DNA from: Ischnura elegans
Lineage: Eukaryota > Arthropoda > Insecta > Odonata > Coenagrionidae
Reading direction: 5' to 3'
NCBI RefSeq assembly: GCF_921293095.1
Contig: NC_060247.1
Coordinates: 109,139,111 to 109,203,110, forward strand
DNA length: 64,000 bases
A model generated the notes under the pieces. That model was not told the origin of the DNA. It did no database searches and was given only the letters and a program-made list of their open reading frames with translations. A program made the position numbers and the translations under genes. Below, one piece after another: positions 1-15,300 of the stretch; position 1 is the first letter of the stretch, and the number at the start of each line of letters is the position of its first letter.

Positions 1-1200
1 TTGCATTTGTAACAAAGTTGGAATCCTGGTCAAGGCAAATAGTTATTCCTCTGCGGAACTTTTGCATTTGACATGCTCTAGGTACTATCACTTCCAATAA
101 TATGTGAACACTCACAAGCCCCACTTAACAGATGTGGTCAGGTCAGTAAAAACTTGGAAGGTTGGCACATGAGATAACCTGCATCCCTCAACCGTTCGCC
201 ACCAAGAGCTGACGAGGACGGATGTGGGGGCGATCGGGCTAGTCAAACTCCAGGCACTATAGCCCTGGCAGATAGAATGCCACTGAGGAAACTCACGTTC
301 ACGCTAATGTTTTGGCCGTCGGAGTGCTTTCATTTGGGCTCCTTGGCAAGGTTGTTCCTCTCTTAAGATTAATATTTGGACTCAATGTATACATGTTGGT
401 TAGATGAGGCTCCGTAGCTGAGTAGGTTTATTTCACGCGCATTAGTTGCCCTTAAGTTTTGGGAGGGTTCTAATCCAATGTAGTTAAATTTTATTCATTT
501 TGTGAAAGAATCATTCTTAATATCAACATAATAGATACAGTTAACTCAATAAATAATTAATGCCGATTTTTTTAAATGACAAAATTTATTAAAATAATGA
601 CTATCTACGTTAACACATTCATTTCAGAGCAGATTAATTCACTGAGAGAAAAAAAGCAAAGGAAGCGGCAGAGGTTGTATCTTTGTGTCCTTTCAGCTAA
701 TTACTGTGCAGTCTCCGTTGTGATAAATTCCTGCTCATATTTACCACAATTCACACTAAATAGCCATATACATTCATAGTTAAAATCATTTTGATAATCT
801 TGGAATAAGAAAAATAATTTTAATTCGATCAATAATAATAGTTTTCTAATTTATAGTATTCATTTATGAAAAAATGTTGGAATTTACGTGAATGAAAGCT
901 AAATGCTTTCCTAACAGTGGGTGTGCAAACCACAATTTATTTATCACATAATACTGGAAGTAGGCTATTGTGTAGTGGCAGCATTGGATTTAATCAAATG
1001 AATGACAAGTCTAACTATGTAATAACAGAGTAAAGAAACAGAAAATATGTACTCCTTTAGTATAAAAATACATTAATTCTAATATCATACAGTTAACAAA
1101 TGCAGATTGACGCAAATAACCCAATTTCAAACTCTCCATGATAAACCACAATGCTATCAACCAAGAATCGATGAACACTCATTCTTAAAGAATGTAGTAT
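1..1200. other. AT-rich non-coding DNA, no gene recognised
   Basis: I see no convincing exon here on either strand. Bases 19-65 contain a fragment ending in the B-box-like string GGAATCCTGGTCAAGG followed by CTCTGCGGAACTTTTGCA. This resembles the 3' half and tail of the tRNA-like repeats at 29277 and 47325, so it is probably an old SINE remnant. Because Nup107 exons start at 3342 with its N-terminus missing, this DNA may be a Nup107 intron. Confidence 0.4.
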
Positions 1201-2070
1201 TTACGGGGAAGATTTAAAAATATCTTCAGGTGGGTCTTTCCACTCCTTTATTCCTCGATGTAGGAAGGATTTAAACAAAATTTCTGTTTTCTGCGTCTTG
1301 AACTTAATTTTGAATTCATGATCATTCCTTCCTATGTAACAGGATGAGTCCAGCTTTAAGACCCATTTCCTTCCAACCCCGCTCTTTTGTAAAGGCATTG
1401 CTGACCCCACATAGCCTATTTATGGTTCTTCTTACTTTTAGAGATTTCCATCCCAAGCACCCTGGCGTACCTCTCTCCCCCTTCTATGCTTTCCTAGAGT
1501 ACACTTGGCTGCCTTTCTTTGAACTTTTTCAAGCTTTAAAGTATCATTGTTACAATTGGGATCCCACACCCAAGTAGCATATTCTAATACAGGTCGAACC
1601 ATAGTCATGTAGGGCATTTCTTTGGTTTCTGTTGCACTATTTTTTATATTTCTCATGACCTAATGCAGAGTTTTAAATGATTTTCCTACCACCTGATCAA
1701 TATGCATTCCCCAATCAAGTTTGGATTTGAAATTAACCCCCAAGTATTTACAATCATTAAAGTTGGAAATATTTCCCCCGAACAAGATATATGAGTGGTT
1801 ATCCTTGTTTCTCCTTCTCGTGAACGTATTTTTTTGCATTTTCTTGCAAAAACATCCATTTTGTAGGTGATTATCCATGAAAATATGTTATCTAAGTCAT
1901 TTTGAAGGGTACACTGGTCTTCACTGCTTTTGATCCTGTGGTAGATTGTGTAATCATCTGCAAAAAGGCATATATTGGAGTCAACACCCACGTGTATATC
2001 ATTAATGTACATATATTAAAAACAATAGCGGACCTAATATGCCTCCTTGCGGGTAATAGTCCTCATTGTG
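1201..2070 (-). pseudogene. Decayed non-LTR retrotransposon reverse transcriptase (CR1/Jockey-like 3' part)
   Basis: Reading the minus strand from about 2070 downwards gives consecutive pieces of a LINE reverse transcriptase in shifting frames. First comes PQGGILGPLLFLIY near 2065-2020, then YINDI and the catalytic box LFADDYTIY (about 2010-1930). Next is a KYLGVNFKSKLDWGMHI segment (about 1760-1700), then VRPVLEYATWVWDP with LEKVQRKAAK (about 1600-1510), and finally the C-terminal FLHRGIKEWK (about 1260-1230). The order and motifs match the fingers/palm/thumb and C-terminal region of CR1/Jockey-type elements. At least three frame changes break the reading frame, so it is a dead copy. The N-terminal endonuclease is not seen. 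The exact clade is inferred from motif memory only. Confidence 0.85.
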
Positions 2071-3341
2071 TGTGCCTTTTTTTCTGTTGTTGTGCAATCG
2101 ATGTTGGGCTTGGTGCTGAAGTTGTATTCCTTCAACCCAACAATTTACCGAGAAATTATTGGTAGGATGGTCTGGAGGTACTGGTTAAGGCAGGTTTACA
2201 TGAAGCATCATGCTAATCACCCCGTTCTGTCTCCTTTCCCAATGTGGACTTTTTCAATTCACAGCAAGGCCTACTCCCTTCCATTCTACCGTTAAAGCCT
2301 ATTTTCTTCCGTCTCCTTTTTGTCTTTCCTAACATTCTTTCATCTGACATGATTTTTAATGTTCCCTCCCCGATCAGTAATCAAACCATCCAAACCCTCT
2401 GTCTTGTTAATATCTCAAGTAAAATTTTCCTGTCCTTGCCTACCATGTCTTGCATTTGGTTGTTCTTCTCCATCTCGGGCAATTTCACCCTATCCATTGT
2501 ATTCCTTATTCATATCTCTAACACCTCGTAGACATATTAAATGTGAAATTTACTTCTGACAACCAAAGTATTTAATATTTCATTTCCGGCTTTGAAGGCA
2601 ATAAGAGGGCATTCATGTGTAAGAAGGCACAGGTTTAATCTTTGAAATTTGTAGGGCATATATCCTCATGATATTTTCTAGCTCCTCTTATCCCAGTTGA
2701 TGTGGCCTACAGAAGTCATATTCATAGGACCACATCACTTGGCATGGCAATTCCTCCTGACAAGATTGAGCTTTCTCCATTCTGTATGTCTGAAAAACTC
2801 ATCTTTGGGTCCTAGCCATGACTTTGATCTTCAGTCATCTCCCTTCTATCCTGAGCTTTCCATTTCAGACTCTATAAACAGTGTGACCTGAATTTGGGAT
2901 AAGTTTAAATGCTGCATCTCTCATAGGGTGTGTTAATCTTTCCAACTATATATTTCCGAGCAAATGAAGTGGCAGTATTTTATGTTGAAACTTAAGCAAT
3001 ATTTTATAAAAGCATTCTATAATCAATCTTAAAAATGTTATTGCCATGCAGTGTTGGACTTTTAATCAAATGGCATGTTTTTAAGTAGCATTTTGCTGCA
3101 GGATGTGCAAGTAAAGAATTTTTAATGCTTTTGTCTTTACAAATCATAGTAGATTCATGGATTTGGTGCTTGGCAGCATTTATAAATTTCATTTGCTTAA
3201 TTCATTCTATTTTGGTTGAAAACAATGTGAACTACAATTACCATGAATAAATTCTGCTCTTAAAAATGGGCCTTAGCTAGCTAAACAATATGAAAGCATT
3301 TTAACCAACCTATGTGTTTTCTCTGCACTCATTTTTTATAG
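2071..3341. other. Non-coding DNA upstream of the first visible Nup107 exon
   Basis: A pyrimidine-rich stretch (about 2220-2540) gives overlapping plus-strand ORFs without recognisable protein features. The last bases form the polypyrimidine tract and AG acceptor (3340-3341) of the first visible Nup107 exon, so the DNA just upstream is intron. I see no earlier Nup107 exon here. Confidence 0.45.
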
Positions 3342-6300
3342 GAATTAAAATGGCTACGAAATGAAAGAGACATATGGAGGCTAGTAGATTGCTTGTACAA
3401 GGATCGTCTCATGGATAGTGCAAATGGCAAACAAGACGATGAAGAGGAAATTGATCCAACAAGACATCTAAGTGAAAAAGAAGCTGTTATGAACCTTTAC
3501 CGTGATGATGCCATTTTACGTCAGGTATGAAAAAATTTAGGAGTGCTAATTTTGGGTATTTGTAATTTTTTTTTGTGATGCAGCTTTCATATGTGATCAT
3601 CGTTAATATTTTAGTGCCAGTTAGTGATTGACTGGTTGGAGAAAGGGGCTGCAGATGAAAGTGAAAGTGACAGATTGATGCACTTAGAAGCCTTCACTGA
3701 TCATACCATTGGATGGGAGAATACATTGCATCAACTTCAGGTAAATTTTCCATTGCTCCATCTCTGATATTGGTCTATATGGGTGATTAAATCTCTTTTA
3801 TGCTACTTAGTTTAATGCTACTGGTGTTATGGAGATTGAGTAAGTGAAAGAAACTGATTTGTTATGAAGTTCCTGTGCAAACATTAAAGTGATATGAAAC
3901 AAATTATTTCTCTAGAATCAAGAGAAAGGAATCCCTTACACCAGTACACAACCAATTGTCACTCAGATGGATCCTGATGCCCCTCTGCGAGAACAGAAGC
4001 CACTGCATGATTTGGATCAGGTTTGTTTTGATAGTTATTAGAAAGTATTTTGTTTTCATTGTGGAAAAAATTGAATGCATTTATCAGCCTGTGTCATTGC
4101 AATGCGAGTGGGAATTTTTGTGTATGATAAGATTTGATGAAGTTTCTAACTTTTTTAATAATAATAATATAACTTTATTCCTCTCATATGCAATAACATT
4201 GCAAAAGAAAACCCTTTAAAAATGGTGGAATATATAGGTACCCCTTGTGAAATCGTTTTGGGGCTACCATCATACACAGTTTATACAAAACTGGTGCTAT
4301 CAATACAAGACAAATAAATTTTTTTCGTTGAATTCAGTGATATTTTTTTCTTGTCATTTGCATTTAATTGTGATATTCCAGTAATGTACATGCACGCAAT
4401 TTTAATACACATGGTAACGAACTTGCTTTTAGAAACACATAACAATTACATGCATATATACATACAATATACCTTGTTTTGAGAACATTAAATGCTACAT
4501 TTCTTATCAAAAACTCTACTTCCGCATAGCTCATAAGCCATTTTATAATATTACATAAATATTTTTGATTCTTAACAGTTCCAATAAAATTTTATGTTTC
4601 TTTTTCATGTAAGATTCTGTAACAAGTTTATGAAGTAGTATTAAGATTGTGAAATATTGAGCAATGAATTATTTTGGTTGTGGCATTCTTTTAAGTTCCT
4701 TTTGTACTTAGTTTCAACCTACATTTACAACCTACAACTGTATTTCTTCATGATTTTATGGAAAATTGTAGGCATGTGAGAGCATTATCATAGGTTTCTA
4801 GTATTTTTTTATTGGAAATAATATGACCTTAGACTCATTGCATGATTTGCTGGTGTAGAAGGTTGAACAGAATTTCTCTTAATAATTGTGCTCTGGTATC
4901 TTCTCACAGGAAGACGAAGTGAGGTTAGCTAGGCAGATATTTTTATTGATTCGATGTGGGCAAATGGAAAGAGCCCAGATGCTTTGTCGTCATTGTGGTC
5001 AGGAGTGGAGGGCATCTACATTCAATGGCTGGAGACTATTCCATGATCCTAACTATTCATTGTCACACATGCCTCACACCCAAAAGGTTCAAATTGAAGG
5101 GAATCCTAACAGGTAAGAGGATTTCAACAATTAATTAGAATTCCCCTAGTTCCAGGAAATATTTTTTATTTCCCTCTGTTTTGAGAGAGGTTTAAAACAA
5201 CTGCATTTTTTAAATGCATAGGTGTGTTTTTGTTGTCCTTGTAGAATGTGTTTTCAGTTGCTTCTCTGTTCACTTTATAGAATTACTTTATAAGTCTATG
5301 TGTGCCAAAAATCTTCATGCTTCAACTTATATTAGAAGTATGTACACCCTTATTTTCTGCCACTTTTTTCCATGGATGTGTTGTAAGTCTTTGCTTTCTC
5401 TTGAGGAAATGTTGGTCATCTTGGAATACTGTATCAGTTTTTTTAAATAATTGGTGGCCATAGCATTAATGGTTGTTGTTATGTGTACTTAATGGTTTCA
5501 ATGTAATGCAAGTCTTGCTGAATTTTGTGGAAATTCTTCCTATCCATGTCAAAATTAAATTTCTGTTTTATTCATTTAAATTCCAATTCTTATTTTCTCC
5601 TTCATTTTGTTTGACTTTTCCATTACTTCTTCTTAGCTCCATTTTTTTACTGTAATTACATTGCAGGGATTTGTGGAAACTCATTGCCTGGAGGTTGGCA
5701 GAAGATGAAAAGGTCCATCCATGTGTTAGAGCGTCTTATGGTGCTCTTTGTGGCCATGTCAACTCCATTCTTAATGTTTGTAGCACATGGAAAGATCACC
5801 TTTGGGCTCGCCTTCGTTGTTCCGTGGATGTGATTGTTGAAAGTCATGTAAGAGCTGCATCTGTCGCACCGGATGGAGAGCGTGTACCCCTTCCTGAGGA
5901 ATATTGGAGGGGTCGGTAAGTGGCTATTTTCATTTTCGTTGATGATTGCCCATAACTGTAGACCAATTTTTCCTCTCTACCTTCAGCCAGCGGGGAGCAG
6001 ATTTGCATGGGGTGAAATCATATTTTTCTTGTTTTCTTTTATTTCCTGAGGTGATGCACTGGTTAATTCTTATTTGTGGAAAACAGGATATTTGTTTCTA
6101 AGAAAAGGTAACCTGTAGTACCACAAATCTTAAGATGATTCATACATTTTAAGGCGATTTCCTAGTTCAACCAAAAATTGCAATGTTTTTCTTTGTACTA
6201 GAGAAGCCAGAGTTATCATTCTCCCTAGAAACTCATTGATATTTGCACATACACTCAATCACACTTCAATTTTATAGAAGGGTTAAAAAATTGGGGGAGA

Positions 6301-9300
6301 GAGAATTGATTTGGAAATTTAAATCTCCTTCACTGAAGGTGTGTATGGCAGAGATTTAAGGCCTCGCCATATTCACAAGTGGGAGGGGGTATGGCAGGAG
6401 ACCGTACTTATCGGGTTTAGAACTTCCTTTTGTTGTGTTGCTGACTGCACTTGGTAGTGGCTGTGGCTGCAGGCAGGACTTCTAACTATGTTCACAGCTT
6501 CCTACGATGCCAGAGTTTCTCTTCTTCAGTTGCTCTTTATTTCCTTCAATCCCCTTCTCTCTGTCCTCAAAGAATTTTCCTTTCTTGCCTCTTCAATTTG
6601 TAAAGGAGTGGGGGGGGGGGGGGGGGGGGGGAGGAACGGGGAAGGTAAACACTTTCATATTCTACTAGGGGTGGGAGTGGGTTTTTTCTATTTGTTATCA
6701 CTCATTTTTTTGGTCAACCTGTGTTTCAAAACTGTGGGTGACGAGTTATACCTCTCTCTCTTGGGACAAGTATGAAGAACTATCATTCATGCCAAGTCAT
6801 CCACACATGTGCTTTATGTTATTTCTTCATGTCGTAATACACTCAAAATACATAAATGAGGCTCTCCTCAGCCCTCGCCACTCCCACCCAACCCGTCACT
6901 TATGAAACTTTTCAAACAACCTATTACAAAATACAGTGAAACCTCGATTTTACATTCCCCCATTATACATTTTCCCTGATTTTGTATTTTTATCAGGTCC
7001 CAAACAATACCGCCTCTAAACAATGATTCTCTATTTTACAATATCCTCAATTTTGCACTCTTTATAAGTGGTCCATTCAAAAGTGTAAAATAGAGGTTTC
7101 ACTGAATATAATTTTTTTTATATAAAATGAAAATATACATGGTACTGTTTGGCTTTACGTAGTCTCAGTAAATTTCAATATTCTCTTTTGCAGCATGTCG
7201 TTGGAACAACTTTTTTCTGAGCTAGCGTCTTCCCGAGATGCCAAAGTTAGAAATGAGGCATCAATGCTGTATAATATTGTGCTGAAATGCGTGGTGCTGG
7301 AACACATAGATGAAATGATGACGGAAGCTGAGAACTGGATTAATCACTCAAATCCACTGGACAGTATGCCGCGTCCCCACGTTCTGAGGTTTCTGGCTCA
7401 TTTTGTTCTTTTCTTGAGGCAGATAGGTTGCTCAAGCCACGGCAGTGCGGAGAATGCAATACTTCGAGCCTATGTTCAGGTAGGTTTCTGATTCAATTCA
7501 AATCATTGCCTGTTGAGCTGTAGTTGCAGTGTATATATGTGTGGAATGCATTTACTTTTATGTGTTGAAATGTGGATGGCTTTCTGTAATTTACTTATTT
7601 ATTACTTCAGGATATTTTTCCTAGATTTTGTGTATTGTCTTTAGATTGTTTAACCTAATTGATGATAGTTTATTGACAGTTGTTAAAATGATCATCTGAT
7701 TGCTTTTTTTTTATGCATCCATGTTTCTCCTTTTAAGTGTTCTGTTGTGTAACTCTTGTAAATTTATTACTTCTTCAGGAGCTGATGAAAAAGCGTGAAC
7801 CGCAGCTGGTCGCCTTTTATGTCAGTGTTCTTCCACACGATGAGCAAGTGGAACTGTATGCATCTTTCTTAGAAAGTATAGTTGATGTTGAAGAGAAGAA
7901 CAACTGCCTTGAGTTTGCTGAAAAGTTTCACCTTAATGTTGATGAAATAACAAAGCGAGTTGTTGAAAATATAAGGTAGGAAGTCACTGTGTTTGATTAT
8001 TAAGGTTGGGGGAATACAGTAAACTCTTGATTTTACGAAGCAGGATTTTACGAAGTTTTCGATTATACGAAGTGATATTGCGGTCCCGGTGAAAAGCCTA
8101 TGCTAAATACATGGTGCTATTCGATTATACGAAGTTTCGATTATACGAAATTTTTTGAATTTACGAACCTCGGCTCGGTCCCTAGGAGCAAATGGCATTC
8201 GTTTATACGAACTACGGCGAAAATTTTGTCAACAAAACTAGTTACGCCGGCGTAAGTAGCTACAAAATCAGCGCTTCCAACTTTGGTCCATCAAAAGTGC
8301 GAAATCGTAAATGATAATGCAACTTTGGAGAGAAATGGGTCGCCAAAAACCTCACTGTGGGAATATAGGGGGAGTAGGAGTTAAGTTAAAATATCGCGGC
8401 TGACATTATGCCCCTATTTACGTGCCTGTTCTTAAACATAGCATCGACAATAATTCGTAGTTTAACATGTCAGGAAGGTCGCGCGGAGTATTTCGTACAC
8501 CCCTAATTAACCCTTTGCACTGCTGTGAACGTACTTCGAAGACTACGTGACTACTTTTCGCCGAAGCACTTCGAAGGGTGCCTAATCCGGGACCCTTTCC
8601 TCGACGAGCTCACCCTCGCTGGCCCCTGAAACTGGGCTATTTTTTAATGCATTACCTGACGCAACCCTGGGTTTCAAAGGAAAAAGGTGCCATGGGGGGA
8701 AAAAGAGTAAAGTGCGTGTTACTGTGGGGCTGTGCGTCAACCAAACGGGCACGGACAAAATAAGCCCGTTGTCATTGGGAAATTTGAAAGGCCACGGTGC
8801 TTAAAACATGTAAAATTGGAAGCCCTCCCCTATTTTTACCATGCAAATAAAAACAGCTGGATGACCCGAGAAATTTTCCAGCAAACGGTTATACGTCTAC
8901 AGAGAAAAATTGCTGGAGAGAACAGCAAAATTGTTTTAATAATGGATAATGCCACCGTTCATAAATACGTGGAAGATCTAAAATTGGCTAATGTTCGAGT
9001 CCTCTTTTTACCCCCGAACTCGACTAGCAAGTCCCAGCCCTTGGACCTAGGCATTATCCAGAATTTTAAAGTCCTATGCCGGAAGAAGCTTGAGCGGTAT
9101 TACTTGCGATGGATCGTTATGTATACATTCATCTATTTTGCTCATGTGCGTTTGGATATCGATTTAGATATTTTTATTCATGATTATCATTCTTTCAAAT
9201 CTATTTGCTACTTTTATAAATGGGAACAGAAATTAATAACATCCCGAAATGGACGTTGATACATGCAATCCGCGCCATAATATCTTTTCGTGTATATATT

Positions 9301-12300
9301 GGCCTTTGTGAATGAGCAACTTAAATATCTTAAGTACTGGGCTCTATTTACCGCCAATTTATATTTTAGGCTTCTCGTAATGAAGACGCACTTCCTAGTC
9401 TAACCATGAACTTTCTTCTCACGCGCTTCCCCGTTCTCCCATGCTGGGGTTCTGTCTTTCCAAAGCCGTCCCTTCCCTCTTGCCGCCTTTGACTGATCTT
9501 GCTGACACCCACCTTACGCATCCCAAACCCCTCCTTCCCCAGCATTTCCCATTCACTCCCTCCCTAAGGAGACTGAGCTTGTGTGCGTCGCAAAAAAATA
9601 CGGCCCCCAAAAGTAGACTGAGGCAGAGCTGAAGGCCATTTCCCCACCCTTCTTTGTCCTGCCCCCTTCACCAGTCCTTGTGCTGACCACACTTCTTCCC
9701 TCAGGCAATCCCCATCCCACTCTTATTCACCCCACCCACTGGGAACGTTCCCCGATTGTGGAGTAGGGCATGGTTCATCTTTACCTGCAACGGGGGGAAG
9801 TTATTAACCGGAGAGAGGCGGAAGAAGTATCTTCCACTATCGGGAAAATGGTGCCGCGCTTATAATTGTCTCTCTTCTTCTCAGCTGACTTTTCAATTGA
9901 AATTAATTTCTTTGCTCTTTCCACACTATATTTATTTACGATTATGGCGCGACTATTTTTTTGTGCTAAAACTAAGAAAATCTTTTCTCTATGTCAATGA
10001 TCCTTTGCCTAACTTTCAATACGGCGGAGAAAGGAACACGAAAACTAAATGAGGTGACGGTACAGGTTTTTGCGTGTCATTTTTTGGGAATTCACGCTAG
10101 CGAACCAATACTTAACCACGTTGAGAAATGATAAAACGTCTCTTGTAGGAAAACAATCAATGTGGATAATAACGTTTCTATCTATATTTCTCCGATACTG
10201 TAAGATGTTTCTCCTGTCGTTTTCCGGTTGGAACCTTGCTCCTGTCGGCATAAAAGGAGAGAAACATACTATAGGAACAGGTCACCTCACACCCGGTATG
10301 AAGAATACAGTCCTGATGAAGAATTAAGTCTTAGTCGGACGGAGAACTCAAACAGAATTTACTTCAAATATTCGCCAGAAGATAATGACATCGTACGTTA
10401 TTTATGATCGTAATTGAATCTCAGTGAAAATAGAGCACATTCTGCTGAAAATACGAAGTAACTCGAAATATTAACTTACGAAGGTTATTTTGGAAACGGG
10501 CTAAGACCCTTGTTTTTCTTTTTTTCTCGTCACTGAGCGATAGAGGGCGACATAAATGGCGGTTAGGCCGGCTGCCGCTAAAATTCCGTGGGTGTCAGAA
10601 ACAAATATCTATCTTTTGCATACTTAATAGTAGCTATTGGCTCCTAACCACAAATATATAATTGTTAATTCTTATAATAAACATTGCAATTCATTATTTG
10701 ATTACGTTTTCTAAACTGGTCGGGAATTTCTTTAGCGATCGTTGATGTTGAAGTATGAACAAGAAATGGGAATTTTATGGTGGTATAATTATTTAACGAT
10801 TTTTCACATCATAAATCGATACCAAAAAGCCTTTTCTATGAATTATACCGAGAATAACCACCGAAAACATTTAAATAAGACCACTAAAGACAAAAAACGG
10901 CGGAAGAAGAAAAAGCGAACATTTTTTTCGTGACTTATGAAAAAGGTTTGAATTTACGAAACTCGATTTTACGAAGTGCCAATTTTCCGGTCCCACTGAC
11001 TTCGTAAAATCAAGAGTTTACTGTAGTTGTTTCAGAATCCAATTGTTGGTAAACCCTGCCAAGGGTCTGACATGACCAATGTGAATAAGAAAACTATGAA
11101 TGGGTCAATTTGGTTCTTTGTCCCTTGATTCTACTACTAGTAGTTCTTGAGTTTAAACAAAAGCTGGAAGGCAAAGGGAAATAATTCCATTTTAGTTTTA
11201 GCAAAAACCAATTTGAAAACTTTTGACCCATTAAAATTGAAGGCTTTGGAGTAAAGAGTGGTAAAATTATTTATTTACCTACTTAAATGTTAAAATCTCA
11301 TTCAATATTTTAGGTACTCATGAGTATGTTCTTGTGATTGTGTAACTATGGTTTCTATATGTATTCTATGTTGTCACAAATTCAGTTTTAATAATTCAGA
11401 ATATCTGAGGCATATTTGCTGTGGTCATATTTACATTTTATTTTATTGTGTAATGTGACTCTTTTAAAGCTTATTTGTAAGCCTGATTATTAATCATTTT
11501 GATATAAATCAGTAATGAAAGCCTTCCTTTTCAGCAAGTGAAAATGTTTCAATTGTGGAAAATTAATATGTTACTGATTCCTTTTGGCTTATGATTTTGG
11601 CTTGAACTCAAGAGCTGGAGAAACTGATAACTTAAGAACCAAACCAGCTTGTCCCTAGCTTTATTATTGATATTGAAGATCTCACAGACTTAGAACAGTT
11701 ACCTATTTCCATGAATTTTCGGGATGCTTCAATTGTATTTCTTGGAAAGAAAGTGTTTCCACTACCTTGATTGTGTTATATTGAAATATGTATCTAAAAT
11801 AATTTTCTGTGGGTTATTTTAACAGCCATACGAGTGAAGGTATATTGACTTTTCGAAAATTCTATCAGATTGATTTATGGATAATTATTAAGTATATTAT
11901 AATTTCATATTATATTTTTTTCACTCTCTTTCACTTGTAAAAGATGTCACTTACGAGCTATACTAATTTTATCATTGATTGCTAGGGTTTGGCCTCCGAC
12001 CTAAGTTTACATAAGATATTTTTGGTTGCATATCATATGGATTCTGACTTTCCTGATCATTTTGTAGGAGTCGAGAAATTAAATGTGTTGCCCAAGATCT
12101 TCAAGAAGAACTAACAGAAACTGACTTGGAGAAAATTAGAGCCCTGGACTTTTTGGTATTTTTTCCTTCCCAACGTGCAGAAGCAGTCTGGCAAGGCAAT
12201 GCTATCATACGGATGTTTTTGGCTGCTGGAAAATTGGAAGGTGCTAACCAAGCCCTTGAAAAGGTTGCTTCCTCTTTTTCTTACCCTTAATTTGAATTGC

Positions 12301-15300
12301 TCTTTTGTTCATTAGATTATACATTTTTCCATTCTCATGTTATTCTGCCCTTACCAATACATATTTATGTTATGCATTTCAGATCCCAATGGACTCCATC
12401 AAGATTATTTTGGATCAATATCAAGTGAGAAATTTGGATGATAAAAAACTTGAGGGAATACCTTTATCAGGAAAAGTCCCACGAAGAATAGAAAACTCAA
12501 TTCGAGAATATTTTTGTTACAAAGCGTATCTGGTAAGAATGTTTGCCTAAATTTTATGAATACTGGGTTACAAATACATATGTCCAGCCAGTTATTGACC
12601 AGTCATATCTGAAATCAGTCAAGTCAGATCTGGAGAAGATAATTTCCTGATCAGGAACTTGTAGATTCTAAAGTAAACTGGTACCCTATTTTTGTCGCAT
12701 CACATGCACAAAACTGTTGGTATACTATTTCCCATGTTTTTTCTTTTGCTGCAGAAGAAATATTTCCACTCAACGTATCTGTCGGAAATTTCCTTACACT
12801 AGCTGTATGTTCTTCATATTCCCTACTAATTCACTACCATGTCAGTAGTCCGCACTTAAGTTCTTTGCTGACTGAATTTCAGATTCGAAATTTCAAATAT
12901 TAATCAGACTTTGTGTTTATTGAGCATTATTTGTTCTTTCTTTGTGGATCATATTCCTTCCTCATTATCTTCCACTAATAGTATGCATTTATTCATTAAA
13001 TCAAATGTATGAAATAAAGAAATACCTACATGGTATGTATTTATGGAAAAGATAAATTTCTTAAATATGCATATTGTTATTTAAACTATTTAGTCTTTGT
13101 TAAGCCTGCTGCTTAGGTTCTGTTCCATCAATTCGCTCAAAATTACCTCTGTGAACATGAATTTTGTTTCTTTTGCAGGAGGCTCAGAAATCTTTTTCAG
13201 ACTGGTTTCAGCACTATCATCATGCCAAACCTAAGGAGCCTGTTGCACCTCAGGGCATTAACTCTTTTACCAAGAAAGTCGCAATGGAGCAGCAAAGAGA
13301 ATTGTATAATGCTGAAGTTGAGAGGTGGAACTTAGGAGTCAAACTTCAATCCAAGGTACTTAGGAGGTTATTTGGAAGATGCTCCCAAACTATTATGCGC
13401 TTCCTTATTCTGATGTTAGGGAAGTTAACATAGATGATCTTCAATGACCTTGAAGAAAGTCTTTGTCTATTTAAGATTATGTCTATGAAGTAATTTTCTA
13501 TCCCTGGTTCTTCAAATTGTTTTCTAGTGCTTATTCTGATTTATTTCTTGATCGTAAATCAAACAGTTAGTGGTGCTTTACATGGGTGTAAAACTCTAGA
13601 TTTATTCTATCATTCATGACGGTATCATAAACCCAAATTCCTGCACATCTGAGAGCAAGCAGTATCCTTTAGCCCACCAATGTCCAGAATATCCAAGTAA
13701 TAAAAGTTTCATTAAAAATTATGATAAGGATGTACAATTATGTACTTAGATGAAAAAAAGTTCCGTTTTCAGCCATTCTCACATAAATTTTAAATTACAT
13801 AAAAGCCAAATTTGCCTCCTACTTTTCATTATTCGGTGACATTGTTAATGTCACCACTAATGACGTTGCAAAGTTCATTGACTTGTTCCAGGAGAGCCAC
13901 TCATAAAGGAAATCAATCTCCCACGAGAATGTAAAAAACGAAACAGAGAAAATTATATTTTTTTAAATTTATCAATCTCTGTCACAATTTACCACTAAAA
14001 CAAATGGTGAAAAGGCCCTCTATAGTCCTTTCATGCTAGGAATAGAAATAGCTGGGGGTGGAAGCTGTTGTAATTGTATGAAAAATTCAATATATGTATG
14101 TATAATTGTGGAATAGCTGAAAAGTTTAACTGCTCAAAGAAAACTGCCTCCCTGTAGGGGATTATTTATTTTTTGCTAGTTCATTTATGCTTGTTGGGTA
14201 TGCATTTTTATGTTCAATGTTTCCTTTTTGTCTTTGAAATGTGCCCATTTTCTTTCAGACTGTAAAATCAAGGCTCTACAACATCCTCCTCTTCCCAGAG
14301 GGGTGGCTGGTTGACGTGGAGAGTGGGGATGACATGGCCCAGCTAATGAGAGCCCAGGGCCTAAGTGCAGAGGACGAAGAAAGGAGGCGACGGTGGCAAC
14401 AGATGAAAGACCTTAGAGAGTTGTATATTCCTCAGGTTCGGCAAAATTACTCTTACCAAACCAGCCATATCCTTTTTTCAGGAGTTGAGACAGCTTAAAA
14501 ACAAACGTGGTTTCTTAGCCTCATTGTAGAGAAATGTTTTGCTACAGGAAATTGTTGAGCCTGGAAGTGAAGTTTATTCAATGAAAATAATTTAAAAATT
14601 CAATTAGCTGAGAAAGTTACCGGCAAAGTTAATTACAATAAGTCGACATAAAGGGTTTAGTGGAATAACTGGGAGGAGAAAGCAACTCCAATGGCCGTAA
14701 CATGGGGACCTCGTTGCAGGTACAAATAAAACTCTGTGTTGGTATCCTGGAACGGGAAGATTCTCAGCAGTGACCGACCCCAGCTTCTCCACTGGAAACC
14801 CTTCTCACTCACTCACTCAACTCTGAAGGAACCTTTACGAGGGTTGTAGGGGCCTTGCTAAGGCTGCTTCCATTGAGTAATCTCACACACACTCAACTAA
14901 CACTTACTCTTAGGGCTAAACTCCAGGAAAAAAGCTCGTGATCGAGCGATGGTAATGTCACCTGGACGGGAGATATGTACCGGTTTCGGAATCCAAGATT
15001 CTCTTCTCAACGCAACTGAGGGTGTAAACTTCACTTCAATATGAAGTTCAGTGATGCAGAAACAATGGACACCGCTGAAATATGTGGGTGAAGGGGGGGA
15101 AAAAGGAGAGGGGAAGTTTGGGGTTGAACGTAAGGCATGGGGGGATTGAGGGAAGTGAACGGTTGAAAGCGGGAGGGGAAGGGAAGGTTAACTTTGATGG
15201 AGGGGAGGGGGGAAATGTTATGTAAGTATGATCATTACAGAGTGAAAAAATTACTGCAAGCGTTATGTTCTTAGTGTAATAGTGAGTATCAGGAAGAATT

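Noticed and set aside
627-712. Possible early Nup107 exon after TTCATTTCAG
   Set aside because: The reading (EQINSLREKKQRKRQRL) does not match any Nup107 block I know and no donor fits well.
9419-9632. Overlapping 63-aa ORFs on both strands in the Tigger remnant
   Set aside because: Caused by a C-rich composition stretch; no transposase similarity.
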